Assembly (NCBI RefSeq): GCF_001650735.1
Contig: NZ_LXVY01000016.1
Coordinates: forward strand, 43,762-107,761
From: Sphingomonas sp. TDK1
Lineage (GTDB): Bacteria > Pseudomonadota > Alphaproteobacteria > Sphingomonadales > Sphingomonadaceae
Length of the DNA stretch: 64,000 nucleotides
Direction: 5' to 3'
Numbering within the stretch: the stretch's first letter is position 1; every line of letters begins with the position of its first letter. Below, piece by piece: positions 8,279-16,446 of the stretch. The notes below the pieces were generated by a model that searched no databases, was not told the DNA's origin, and saw nothing but the letters and a program-made list of their open reading frames with translations. The translations under genes were made by a program, and so were the position numbers.

Positions 8279-9385
8279 ATGCGCATCGGCGTTCCCAAGG
8301 AAATCAAGAATCACGAATATCGCGTCGGCCTCACCCCCGCCTCGGTGGCGGAGCTGGTGCATGCCGGCCATCAGGTGCTGGTCGAGACCAAGGCCGGCAT
8401 GGGCATCGATTTCGACGATGCCGCCTATACCGCCGTCGGCGCCGAGATCGCGCCCGATGCGAAGACCGTGTTCGCCCAGTCGGACATGATCGTGAAGGTG
8501 AAGGAACCGCAGGCGCAGGAAATCGCGCTGCTGGAGCCGCGCCACCTGCTGTTCACCTATCTCCACCTCGCCGCCGACAAGCCGCAGGCGGAGGGCCTGA
8601 TGCAGTCGGGCGCGACCTGCATCGCCTATGAAACGGTGACGTCGAACTCGGGCGCCCTCCCCCTGCTCAAGCCGATGAGCGAAGTCGCCGGCCGCATGTC
8701 GGTCCAGGTCGCCTCGCACTATCTCGAGAAGGAACAGGGCGGCCGCGGCGAACTGCTCGGCGGCGTGCCCGGCGTGGCGCCGTGCAAGGTGGCGATCCTC
8801 GGCGGCGGCGTCTCGGGCATCAACGCCGCGCAGATGGCGACGGGCCAGCGCGCCGACGTGACGATCTACGACATCAACAACGAGCGCCTCGCCGAACTCG
8901 ACATGCATTTCGGCAGCCAGATCAAGACCGCCTATGCCAGCAAGGCCGCGATCGCCGAGGCGGTGCGCACCTCGCAGGTGGTGATCGGCGCGGTGCTGGT
9001 GCCGGGCGCGGCGGCGCCGAAGCTCGTCACCCGCGACATGCTGAAGACGATGATGCGCGGCTCGGTGCTGGTCGACATCGCGATCGACCAGGGCGGTTGC
9101 TTCGAGACCAGCCGTGCGACCACGCATGACGATCCGGTGTTCGAGATCGACGGCGTGATCCACTATTGCGTTGCCAACATGCCCGGCGCGGTCGCCCGCA
9201 CCTCGGCCTTCGCGCTCAACAACGCGACCTTGCCCTTCGTGCTCAAGCTGGCCAACCAGGGTGCGGAAGCCGCGATGAAGGCCGACCGCCATCTCGCCAA
9301 CGGCCTCAACGTCTCGGCCGGCAAGATCCGTCACCAGGCGGTGGCCGAGGCGCTCGACCTGCCCTTCGAAGCCTGGGCAGGCTGA
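8279..9385 (+). CDS. ald: alanine dehydrogenase
   Basis: A 368-residue NAD-dependent enzyme interconverting L-alanine and pyruvate plus ammonia. The N terminus [20 protein letters not shown] is diagnostic. The substrate-binding region follows, then the NAD Rossmann motif [15 protein letters not shown], and [14 protein letters not shown] near the C-terminal third. AGGAG precedes ATG 8279; the frame is open further upstream but without a good start. It is divergent from an Lrp/AsnC regulator that probably controls it, and converges on the ccm operon with a 3-bp gap. Confidence 0.97.
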   Translation: MRIGVPKEIKNHEYRVGLTPASVAELVHAGHQVLVETKAGMGIDFDDAAYTAVGAEIAPDAKTVFAQSDMIVKVKEPQAQEIALLEPRHLLFTYLHLAADKPQAEGLMQSGATCIAYETVTSNSGALPLLKPMSEVAGRMSVQVASHYLEKEQGGRGELLGGVPGVAPCKVAILGGGVSGINAAQMATGQRADVTIYDINNERLAELDMHFGSQIKTAYASKAAIAEAVRTSQVVIGAVLVPGAAAPKLVTRDMLKTMMRGSVLVDIAIDQGGCFETSRATTHDDPVFEIDGVIHYCVANMPGAVARTSAFALNNATLPFVLKLANQGAEAAMKADRHLANGLNVSAGKIRHQAVAEALDLPFEAWAG

Positions 9386-9388
9386 TCC

Positions 9389-10045
9389 TTACCGGGCCGG
9401 AGCGGCGGCCGGCGCCTGCCGCGCCGCTTCGGCCAGACCGGGATCGAGCTTGAGCATCACCGCAACCATGTCGTTGCGATAGCTCGCATCCTTCGGCGTC
9501 AGCTGCAGCGCCTTGCCCCATTCGCGGCGCGCGCCCTCCAGATCGCCGGACCGTGCCAGCGCGATCCCATGATAGAAGGGCGGCCCCGGATGGCTCGGGT
9601 TCAGCTCCACCGCCTTGTCGAACGCATAGCGCGCGGCAGGCGAAAGCTGGTCGCCGTCATGCTCGGCCATCGCGAGACCCAGCCCCGCCCATAGCCCCGG
9701 ATCGCCGGGCGCCTTGCGCACCGCGCCCAGCATCACCGTCGCGGCAAGCTGCGGGGCGCCTGCCCGCGTCATCGCGTCGGCCGCCATGAAATAGCTATAG
9801 TCGAAGTTGAACCGGCCGAAGAGCCCCTCGCGCACCGCGATCAGATCCGGATCGAGCGGCCGCACGCTGGCGACGCCTTCCACCGGATGGTCCGGCAGGC
9901 CCGGCTGCCCCTGCCAGGCATAGCCCGCGCCCGCGAGCATGATCGCCATCGCGGGCAGCGTCCAGAGCCGCCTGGGGAAGCGAATGAGTAGCAATAGCGC
10001 AATTACCAGCAGCGCAAAGGCGCCAAAGACCACCCACCCCATCAT
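9389..10045 (-). CDS. ccmI: cytochrome c biogenesis TPR protein (CcmI/CycH-like)
   Basis: A 218-residue protein with two N-terminal membrane segments (WVVFGAFALLVIALLLLI and LPAMAIMLAGAGYAW) and a periplasmic TPR domain (YAFDKAVELNPSHPGPPFYH; GDLEGARREWGKALQLTP). CcmI proteins chaperone apocytochrome c to the CcmF/H haem ligation complex. It is the last gene of the ccm operon; its ATG overlaps the ccmH stop (ATGA). It is shorter than many CcmI proteins, so the assignment relies on position and TPR content. Confidence 0.85.
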   Translation of the reverse strand: MMGWVVFGAFALLVIALLLLIRFPRRLWTLPAMAIMLAGAGYAWQGQPGLPDHPVEGVASVRPLDPDLIAVREGLFGRFNFDYSYFMAADAMTRAGAPQLAATVMLGAVRKAPGDPGLWAGLGLAMAEHDGDQLSPAARYAFDKAVELNPSHPGPPFYHGIALARSGDLEGARREWGKALQLTPKDASYRNDMVAVMLKLDPGLAEAARQAPAAAPAR

Positions 10046-10449
10046 GCGGCCTTCCTCCTGAACAGCCGTCGCGCGATCAGCAGGCCGAGGCCGAGCAGCA
10101 CCAGCGGCGCGATCCACAAGGGCGCGGTCACCCAGCTGAGCGGCGGGTCATAGGTGACATAGTCGCCATAGCGCTCCATCAGCCACTTGCGGACCTGCGC
10201 CGGCTGCTCGCCCGCCGCGATCCGCTGACGCACCAGCGCGCGCATCTCGCCCGCCATGTCGGCATCGCTGTCGGCGATGCTCTGTCCCTGGCAGACGAGA
10301 CAGCGCAGCGTTTCCATCAGTGCCTTGGCCTGCGCCTCCTGCTCGGCATCGGCGAGCTGCGTATAGGCGAGCGGCGATGCCGGCAGGTTCGAATCCGCCT
10401 GCGCAGCACCGGCCAGCAGCAATGCGGCCACCAGAAGGACGCGCCTCAC
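10042..10449 (-). CDS. ccmH: cytochrome c-type biogenesis protein CcmH
   Basis: A 135-residue thiol-oxidoreductase subunit of the haem ligation complex. It has a signal peptide (RRVLLVAALLLAGAAQADS), the redox motif LRCLVCQGQSIADSDADMA, the helix VRKWLMERYGDYVTYDPP, and a C-terminal membrane anchor. The CxxC reduces apocytochrome c haem-binding cysteines in the periplasm. It overlaps ccmG upstream and ccmI downstream by 4 bp each. Confidence 0.96.
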   Translation of the reverse strand: MRRVLLVAALLLAGAAQADSNLPASPLAYTQLADAEQEAQAKALMETLRCLVCQGQSIADSDADMAGEMRALVRQRIAAGEQPAQVRKWLMERYGDYVTYDPPLSWVTAPLWIAPLVLLGLGLLIARRLFRRKAA

Positions 10450-10973
10450 TGGGCCTCCTCCAGCGCGAGCAGCAGCTTGGGCACATCCTCGGGGCGAATG
10501 TCGCCGATATGCTGGTCGACAATCACCCCGCGCGAATCGATCACGAAGGTCTCCGGCACGCCCGAGGAGCCGAGCGCGAGCTGGGCGCGCATCGCATGGT
10601 CGTCGCCGATGCGGCTATACGGGTCGCCGTTGCGGGCGAGGAAGGCCTGCACGTCGGGCGTGGCGTCGCGTACGGCGATCGCGTCGATCTCGGCCCCCGC
10701 CTGGCGGAGCTTCAGCAATTGGGGCGCTTCGGCCACGCACGGGATGCACCAGCTGGCGAACACGTTGAGCAGCCGGGGTTTGCCCTTGGGCCATTCCTTG
10801 GTGTCGATGCCGGGCTTGTCCGCCAGCATCGGCGGCAGGTGCAGCGCGGGCAGCGGTTTCCCCACCATTGCCGAGCGGACGATGCGATCGCTCGGCTGGA
10901 TCAGGCCGTTCACCACCAGCGCGAAGACGAGCAGGAACAGCGCGAGCGGCAGCCAGATCAGCAGCTTCTTCAT
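10446..10973 (-). CDS. ccmG: thiol:disulfide interchange protein CcmG/DsbE
   Basis: A 175-residue membrane-anchored periplasmic thioredoxin. One N-terminal membrane helix (LLIWLPLALFLLVFALVV) precedes a thioredoxin fold with the active site WCIPC in NVFASWCIPCVAEAP and the cis-proline region GVPETFVIDSRG. It keeps the CcmH/apocytochrome cysteines reduced. The ATG at 10973 overlaps the ccmF TGA and has AGGAGG seven bases upstream, so it is preferred over the ATG two codons earlier (10979). Confidence 0.95.
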   Translation of the reverse strand: MKKLLIWLPLALFLLVFALVVNGLIQPSDRIVRSAMVGKPLPALHLPPMLADKPGIDTKEWPKGKPRLLNVFASWCIPCVAEAPQLLKLRQAGAEIDAIAVRDATPDVQAFLARNGDPYSRIGDDHAMRAQLALGSSGVPETFVIDSRGVIVDQHIGDIRPEDVPKLLLALEEAQ

Positions 10974-12898
10974 GCCCATTCCTCCTGCGCCCGCGCGTCG
11001 CGGCGGGCACGCAACACCCGGCCCAGCAGGGACAGGATGCCGCCCAGCGCGATCAGCCCCCCGCCGGCCCAGATCAGCGTGACGAACGGCTTCCACCACA
11101 GGCGAAGCTGCCAGCGCCCAGCCCCGTCCGCGGCGCCGAGCACGGTGTAGACCTGGCCGTCCCAAAGCGTCGCGATCGCGGCTTCGCTGGTGTTGGTCGG
11201 CGGGTTGGCGAAGAAGCGCTGCTGGGGCAGCAGTTCGAACGGCGCGCCGGTCCCGCGCTGCACCTGCAACCGCGCCTCCATCGCCGACCAGTTGGGGCCG
11301 ACGGTGGGCCGCACCTCGGTCAGGGTCACCTTGAAGGGACCAACGGCAAGATTGTCGCCGATGGCAACGGCCGCCAGCCGCTCCTGCTTGAACAGCGTGT
11401 CCGCCGCCATGCCCGCCAGGCTCACCGCCATGCCGAGATGCGCGACGACCATGCCGTAGATCGGCAGTGGCGTGCGGCGCAGATTGCGCTTCCACAGCGG
11501 CGCGACACTCGCGGCCGCCAGCCCGAAGGCCAGCGCCAGCACCAGCACCGCGATCGGCGAGGCGAAGCCCGACAGCGCGAAGAATAGCGCGAACGCCACG
11601 CCGCTGATCGCCACCGGGATCGTAAGGCGCGCGAGCAGCGCCTGCGCCGAATCCTTCCGCCAGCGCAGCAGCGGTCCGGCCGCCGTGCCGGCGATCAGGA
11701 ACAGCGCGATCGGCACCGCGGTCTTCTCGAAGAAGGGCGCGCCGATCGAGAGCTGCACGCCCATCGCCTGCGCGACCAGCGGATAGAGCGTGCCGATCAG
11801 CACGATCCCCAGGATGACGCTGAGCAGCAGATTGTTGAGCACCAGTGCCGCCTCGCGGCTGACCAGCTGGAAGGTAGCCCCCTGTGTCACCGTCCCGACC
11901 CGCGCCCCGAACAGCGCCAGTGCGCCGCCGATATAGATGCCGAGCAGCGCGAGCAGGAAGCTGCCGCGCGTCGGGTCCACCGCAAAGGCATGGACGCTGA
12001 CGAGAATGCCCGAGCGGACGAGAAAGGTGCCGACCATCGACATGGAGAAGGCGACCACCGCCAGCATCAGCGTCCAGGCGCGCAGCCCGTCGCGCGTCGC
12101 CAGCACGTTGACCGAGTGGAGCAGCGCCGTCGCCGCCAGCCACGGCATCAGCGAGGCATTCTCCACCGGATCCCAGAACCACCAGCCGCCCCAGCCAAGC
12201 TCGTAATAGGCCCAGTAGCTGCCCGCGGTGATGCCGATGGTGAGGAAAATCCAGGCGGCGAGCACCCAGGGGCGCATCGCCTTGGCGAAGGCGGGGCCGA
12301 CGTCGCGCATCAGCAGCGCCGCGACCGCGAAACTGAACGCGACCGAAAGCCCGACATAGCCGAGATAGAGCGTCGGCGGATGGAAGGCGAGGCCGGGGTC
12401 CTGCAGCAGCGGGTTGAGCCCCTGCCCGTCCGCCGGCGCGGGGTTCAGCCGGGCAAACGGGTTCGAGGCGAACGCCAGAAAGGCGTAGAATCCGATCGCG
12501 ATCGCCGCCTGCGCGGCGAGGGTCGCCGACAGCGTCGCCGCCACCAGCCGACGCTCGAACAGGGCGACGCCCGCACCGGCCACCGCCAGCACGGTGACCC
12601 AGAGCAGCATCGAGCCCTCGTGATTGCCCCAGGCGCCGGCCACCTTGTAGAGCATCGGCTTCTGCGAATGGCTGTTCTCCGCCACCAGCAGCACCGACAT
12701 GTCCGAGGTGACGAACAGCCAGATCAGGAGCAGGAAGGCCAGCAGCGCGAACAGCGCCTGGACCAGCGCGATCTTGCGGACGCCGGGCAGCATCGCCGCG
12801 GGATCGGTCCCCCGTGCGGCAGCGGCGCCGAGCATCAGCTGCGCGATGGCAAAGGCAGTGGCGAGCCAGAGGGCCGCAAGCCCGGCTTCGGCGATCAT
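10970..12898 (-). CDS. ccmF: cytochrome c haem lyase subunit CcmF
   Basis: A 642-residue polytopic inner-membrane protein of the haem handling family. It shows WGNHEGSMLLW near residue 90 and the tryptophan-rich haem-binding WWD segment (GWGGWWFWDPVENASLMPW), the hallmarks of CcmF. About 14 hydrophobic segments are visible. With CcmH and CcmI it attaches haem from CcmE to apocytochromes c. Starts and stops overlap neighbours by 4 bp (ccmE upstream, ccmG downstream). Confidence 0.97.
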   Translation of the reverse strand: MIAEAGLAALWLATAFAIAQLMLGAAAARGTDPAAMLPGVRKIALVQALFALLAFLLLIWLFVTSDMSVLLVAENSHSQKPMLYKVAGAWGNHEGSMLLWVTVLAVAGAGVALFERRLVAATLSATLAAQAAIAIGFYAFLAFASNPFARLNPAPADGQGLNPLLQDPGLAFHPPTLYLGYVGLSVAFSFAVAALLMRDVGPAFAKAMRPWVLAAWIFLTIGITAGSYWAYYELGWGGWWFWDPVENASLMPWLAATALLHSVNVLATRDGLRAWTLMLAVVAFSMSMVGTFLVRSGILVSVHAFAVDPTRGSFLLALLGIYIGGALALFGARVGTVTQGATFQLVSREAALVLNNLLLSVILGIVLIGTLYPLVAQAMGVQLSIGAPFFEKTAVPIALFLIAGTAAGPLLRWRKDSAQALLARLTIPVAISGVAFALFFALSGFASPIAVLVLALAFGLAAASVAPLWKRNLRRTPLPIYGMVVAHLGMAVSLAGMAADTLFKQERLAAVAIGDNLAVGPFKVTLTEVRPTVGPNWSAMEARLQVQRGTGAPFELLPQQRFFANPPTNTSEAAIATLWDGQVYTVLGAADGAGRWQLRLWWKPFVTLIWAGGGLIALGGILSLLGRVLRARRDARAQEEWA

Positions 12899-13329
12899 TG
12901 CTCCAGCGACTCGCTCTTGTGCATCTTCCCCGCCATTTGCGGCGGCATGTAACGCTCGTCATGCTTGGCGAGCAGGTTGTCGGCGGCGAAGCTGCCGTCC
13001 GGCTGGAACTGGCCTTCGGCGACGACGCCCGATCCTTCGCGGAACAGGTCCGGCGTCACGCCGCGGAAACGCACCGGCACCACGTCCTTGCCATCGGTGA
13101 CCTTGAAGGCAATCGACACGCCATCCTTGGCGCGAACGAGCGAGCCCTTCTCGACCATGCCGCCCAGCCGCACCGCCTTGCCCAGCGGCAGCGGCTTTCC
13201 GGCGACGTCGCCGGGGGCATAGAAAAAGGCCGCCTGGTCCTTCAGCGCGGAAAGCGCCAGCAGGGCCGCGCCGATGATCGCCGCCACCGCGAGCAACGCC
13301 AGCGTCAGTCGTTGATGCTTTGCCTTCAC
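12895..13329 (-). CDS. ccmE: cytochrome c maturation haem chaperone CcmE
   Basis: A 144-residue periplasmic haem chaperone anchored by one N-terminal helix (RLTLALLAVAAIIGAALLAL). An OB-fold domain follows, with RLGGMVEKGSL and VRFRGVTPDLFREGSGVVAEG. The haem-attaching histidine is in the motif LLAKHDERYMPP (H-x-x-x-Y). GTG 13329 overlaps the ccmD stop as GTGA, which fixes the start. Confidence 0.97.
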   Translation of the reverse strand: MKAKHQRLTLALLAVAAIIGAALLALSALKDQAAFFYAPGDVAGKPLPLGKAVRLGGMVEKGSLVRAKDGVSIAFKVTDGKDVVPVRFRGVTPDLFREGSGVVAEGQFQPDGSFAADNLLAKHDERYMPPQMAGKMHKSESLEQ

Positions 13330-13457
13330 GGGCGACGCCCCAGCGCTTCGGCGGCGGCTTCCGCGCGGCGCATCGCCCACCAGCTCGCGGCGGCGACACC
13401 GCCGGTACCGATCGCCACCACCAGATAGGCGGCCGTCACGAAGCACCAATGGTTCAT
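13326..13457 (-). CDS. ccmD: haem exporter protein CcmD
   Basis: A 43-residue single-pass membrane protein (CFVTAAYLVVAIGTGGVAAA) with an Arg-rich cytosolic tail. Size, hydrophobic helix and position between ccmC and ccmE identify CcmD, which helps release holo-CcmE from CcmABC. The ATG at 13457 overlaps the ccmC TGA (ATGA) and the stop overlaps ccmE (GTGA). Confidence 0.9.
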   Translation of the reverse strand: MNHWCFVTAAYLVVAIGTGGVAAASWWAMRRAEAAAEALGRRP

Positions 13458-14173
13458 TGCGCCGCCCTCCGCCGCAGCCGGGCCTCGACCTTTTGCTGGG
13501 CGAGCAGTGCGCGCATCCGCATCAGCACGATCGCGCCGAACAACAAGCTGAACCCCGACAAGGTGAACCAAAGCGGCCAGAGCATCGAGGCGTCGATGCT
13601 GCTTCGGGTGAGCCCGATGCTTTCCCCCTGATGCAGCGTATTCCACCATATCACGGAATAGCGAATGATAGGCAATAGCACCGTTCCGGCGACGCCGAAC
13701 AGCGCAGGGATGCGGCCGTCACCGCTCCGTTCGGCATCGGCGCGGGCGAGCGCGATCCAGGCGACATAGACGAAGAAGAGGAGCAGCATGCTCGTCAGCC
13801 GTCCGTCCCATTCCCACCAGGTGCCCCAGGTCGGACGTCCCCAGATCGAGCCGGTGATCAGGCAAAGCGCGGCGAAGATCGCCCCGACCGGCGCGATGGC
13901 GCGCGCGGCGACGATGGCCAGCGGGTGCCGCCAGATCAGATAGCTCAAACAGGCTACCGCCAGGCTGCTCCACCCGCCCATGCCCAGCCAGGCGGTCGGC
14001 ACGTGAATATAGAGGATGCGGACGCTGTCCTTCTGCAGATAGTCGGCGGGCGTCTGGGTAAGACCGGCCCAGGCGCCGAACAGCGTCAGTGCAAGACCTA
14101 CCCAGAACAGGGCAGGCGTCAGCGGCCGGGCGATCTTGAGGAAGCGCGCCGGATTGGCGAGGGCGTGAAGCAT
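13454..14173 (-). CDS. ccmC: haem transporter subunit CcmC
   Basis: A 239-residue, six-helix inner-membrane protein of the haem handling family. Key segments are IHVPTAWLGMGGW and the tryptophan-rich WGTWWEWDGRLTS, plus NTLHQGES. It binds haem and transfers it to CcmE. ATG 14173 (MLHALANPARF) is the family-like start; the frame continues upstream without conserved sequence. It is the first gene of the seven-gene operon; ccmA and ccmB are not in this window. Confidence 0.96.
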   Translation of the reverse strand: MLHALANPARFLKIARPLTPALFWVGLALTLFGAWAGLTQTPADYLQKDSVRILYIHVPTAWLGMGGWSSLAVACLSYLIWRHPLAIVAARAIAPVGAIFAALCLITGSIWGRPTWGTWWEWDGRLTSMLLLFFVYVAWIALARADAERSGDGRIPALFGVAGTVLLPIIRYSVIWWNTLHQGESIGLTRSSIDASMLWPLWFTLSGFSLLFGAIVLMRMRALLAQQKVEARLRRRAAQ

Positions 14174-14283
14174 CGGCACACGCAGAGGATTAGCCGGGTT
14201 TCTCCCCCGATTCCAAGCAGCGATTGCATCGGTCCGCCCCTCCTTGCGCATAGGGTTGCAAAGCCGTGCAGCCTCCGCTACCC

Positions 14284-14478
14284 GGTCCCCGTCATCTGGG
14301 GAGTAGCCAGTCGGTGCCGCGCGCACCGGGCGCCCGCGTCAACATACTTGGTCGAGAGGCCATGGCGCAGGCGGAGCCGCAAGGTTCGGGCGAGACCAAT
14401 GGCGTCGCATTTCCGCTCGTGCCGGGCGGGGAGATGCGATGTCGTTGGATTCGCATCCGCCCGGCCCCGGAGATTGCC
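14284..14478 (+). promoter_or_regulatory. yybP-ykoY family manganese riboswitch and expression platform
   Basis: The leader contains the two conserved blocks of the yybP-ykoY (Mn2+-sensing) aptamer: GGGGAGTAGCC (14298-14308) and GTCAACATACTTGG (14338-14351), separated by the hairpin CGGTGC/GCACCG. It ends with GGCGAGACC (~14389-14397), and short GGTC/GACC ends can close the helix. Downstream, TCGCAT occurs twice (14405-14410 and 14451-14456) and both copies can pair with ATGCGA (14434-14439), giving two mutually exclusive hairpins just before the Shine-Dalgarno GGAG (14469-14472). The downstream gene is a predicted Mn2+ exporter, the usual target of this class. Confidence 0.88.
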
Positions 14479-15051
14479 TTGGAAGCCCTGCTCACCTCCA
14501 CCGCGGTGGTTGCGCTCGCCGAAATCGGCGACAAGACCCAGCTGCTGGCGATCCTGCTCGCCACCCGCTTCAAAAAGCCGGTGCCGATCATCTGCGGCAT
14601 CTTCGCCGCGACGATCGCCAACCACTTCCTGGCCGCGCTGGTGGGTGCCGAAGTCGCCGGTCTGCTCGACAGCATCTGGTTCCGCTATGCGATCGCCGCC
14701 TCGTTCGTCGCGATGGGCCTGTGGACGCTGATTCCGGACAAGCTCGACGAGGACGAAGCACCCAAGCCTGCCCGGTTCGGTGCGTTTCTCACCACCGCCA
14801 TCGCCTTCTTCCTGGTCGAGATGGGCGACAAGACGCAGGTCGCCACGGTGGCGCTCGGCGCGCGCTTCCATGCGGTGCTGCCGGTGACGGCGGGCACGAC
14901 GCTGGGGATGATGCTCGCCAATGTGCCGGCCGTATTCCTCGGCAAGGCGGTGATCGACCGCGTGCCGCTGACGACCGTGCACCGCATTGCGGCGCTGCTG
15001 TTCATCGCGATCGGCCTGTGGCTGGCGGCGCAGACGGCGGGCTGGTTGTAA
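14479..15051 (+). CDS. manganese exporter, UPF0016/TMEM165-Gdt1 family
   Basis: A 190-residue inner-membrane protein with two homologous halves of three helices. Each half carries the family signature E-x-G-D-K-T: EIGDKTQLLAI near residue 15 and EMGDKTQVATV near 115. Bacterial members (MneA type) export Mn2+. TTG 14479 has GGAG six bases upstream and gives the normal family length; the open frame further upstream overlaps the riboswitch and is not coding. Mn2+ binding to the leader should raise expression. Confidence 0.92.
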   Translation: MEALLTSTAVVALAEIGDKTQLLAILLATRFKKPVPIICGIFAATIANHFLAALVGAEVAGLLDSIWFRYAIAASFVAMGLWTLIPDKLDEDEAPKPARFGAFLTTAIAFFLVEMGDKTQVATVALGARFHAVLPVTAGTTLGMMLANVPAVFLGKAVIDRVPLTTVHRIAALLFIAIGLWLAAQTAGWL

Positions 15052-15060
15052 GTGCCTAAC

Positions 15061-15220
15061 GCCTCCCCGGGACGGACAGGGGGACCGCGCGGCGCACGCC
15101 GCGTGGTGGAGGGGCCGCCGCAGCACGCGGCGGTTGTCCTTCAAACGCGAAAGACCGCGCCTTGCGGCGCGGCCCCTCCACCATGCTGCGCATGGTCCCC
15201 CTCCCCGTTCCGGGGAGGAA
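15061..15220. repeat. nested inverted-repeat element (REP/MITE-like), ~160 bp
   Basis: The outer arms are near-identical inverted copies: CCTCCCCGGGACGGACAGGG at the left and, read on the other strand from ~15219, CCTCCCCGGAACGGGGAGGG. Both continue into GGGACC. Inner arms GTGGTGGAGGGGCCGC and CATGGTGGAGGGGCCGC (read inward on opposite strands) are also inverted. It fills the gap between two convergent genes and could fold into one long stem. It looks like a dispersed non-coding repeat; no ORF or transposase is inside. Confidence 0.75.
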
Positions 15221-15230
15221 TTTCAGAAGA

Positions 15231-16280
15231 TTACCGCCCGATCAGGCGCTGGGCGATGCGGTCGGCGACGTCGCTCGACGGATCGCCGGTCGCTTCGCTC
15301 TCGTCCCACACCTGGTTCAGGCGCACCGGGATCTTCTCGACCCGCGCATCGACCTCGGAGCGGTCGCCCTGCCCCAGATATTCGAGCGCGACGTTGATGA
15401 TGCCGCCCGCGTTGATCACATAATCCGGCGCATAGACGATGCCGCGCGCATGCAGGCGGTGGCCGTCCTCGCGCGTCGCGAGCTGGTTGTTCGCGCCGCC
15501 GGCGACGACGCGCACCTTCAGCGCCGCGATCGACTGTTCGGTGAGGATCGCGCCCAGCGCGCACGGGCTGAGGATGTCCGCCTCGTGCGTCAGGATCGCA
15601 TCGGCGTCGATCGCCTCGGCGCCCAGCTCGGCGGCCAGGGCCTTGGCGCGGTCACCGTGCACATCGGCCAGGGTCAGCTTGGCGCCGTCCGCCGCCAGCA
15701 GCCGGGCAAGCCCGCCGCCGACCGAGCCGACGCCCTGGATCGCGACGCGCACGCCCGCCATCGTATCGACACCCAGCCCGCGCTTGGCCGCTGCCTTGAC
15801 GCCGAGATAGACGCCGCGCGCCGTCACCGGGCCCGGATCGCCGCCCGCGTTGCCCGCCGCCACCGGCAGGCCGGAGACATGCTTGGTCTGGGTCGCGACG
15901 ACCTTCATGCGGGCTTCGGACATGCCGACGTCTTCGGCGGTCACATAGCGGCCATGGAGCGACTCGACCGCGCGGCCGAACGCTTCCAGCTGCGCCTGGG
16001 TCACTTCCGCGCCCGGCTTGTCCGCGAGGATCACGCCCTTGCCGCCGCCCATCGGCAGATCGGCCATCGCGTTCTTGTAGCTCATCCCGCGCGAGAGGCG
16101 GAGCGCATCGGTGATCGCGGCGCGGTGATCGGCATAGTGCCAGAAGCGCACGCCGCCGGCAGCCGCACCCAAGGCGGTCGAGTGGACCGCGATGATCGCG
16201 CTAAGGCCGGAAGCCCGATCCGAGAAGAGGTGAACGCCCTCGTGGTCGTCGAAATCGGGAAAGCCCCAGTCGGTGATCAT
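15231..16280 (-). CDS. Glu/Leu/Phe/Val dehydrogenase (leucine dehydrogenase-like)
   Basis: A 349-residue NAD-dependent amino acid dehydrogenase. The catalytic region has the glycine-rich LPMGGGKGVILAD with its active-site lysine, and AEDVGMSEARM. The NAD-binding domain begins IQGVGSVGGGLARLLAADGA. The size and the GGGKG context fit leucine/valine/phenylalanine dehydrogenases better than hexameric glutamate dehydrogenases. It deaminates a branched or aromatic amino acid to its 2-oxo acid. ATG 16280 is chosen because the open frame beyond it runs into tRNA-His. Confidence 0.92.
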   Translation of the reverse strand: MITDWGFPDFDDHEGVHLFSDRASGLSAIIAVHSTALGAAAGGVRFWHYADHRAAITDALRLSRGMSYKNAMADLPMGGGKGVILADKPGAEVTQAQLEAFGRAVESLHGRYVTAEDVGMSEARMKVVATQTKHVSGLPVAAGNAGGDPGPVTARGVYLGVKAAAKRGLGVDTMAGVRVAIQGVGSVGGGLARLLAADGAKLTLADVHGDRAKALAAELGAEAIDADAILTHEADILSPCALGAILTEQSIAALKVRVVAGGANNQLATREDGHRLHARGIVYAPDYVINAGGIINVALEYLGQGDRSEVDARVEKIPVRLNQVWDESEATGDPSSDVADRIAQRLIGR

Positions 16281-16312
16281 GGATGGATCCGCGCTGTGAT
16301 GAAGGGGGGAAG

Positions 16313-16390
16313 TGGGGCGACCAACGGGAATTGAACCCGCAACCTCTGGTACCACAAACCAGCGCTCTAACCAATTGAGCTATGGTCGCC
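16313..16390 (-). tRNA. tRNA-His (GTG anticodon)
   Basis: A 78-nt cloverleaf on the minus strand. Acceptor GCGACCA/TGGTCGC carries the extra 5' G(-1) opposite C73, the hallmark of tRNA-His. The anticodon stem CTGGT/ACCAG holds the loop TTGTGGT (anticodon GTG). GGTTCAATTCC is in the T arm and the 3' CCA is encoded. Confidence 0.96.
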
Positions 16391-16446
16391 GTGAAGGAGT
16401 GCGCGCTTAGCGGGCTCCGAAGCGGAGCGCAAGAACCTTACGCGCA

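Noticed and set aside
13326..13649. A 107-codon minus-strand frame covering ccmD
   Set aside because: Only its last 43 residues (ccmD) show family features; the upstream part overlaps ccmC in another frame.
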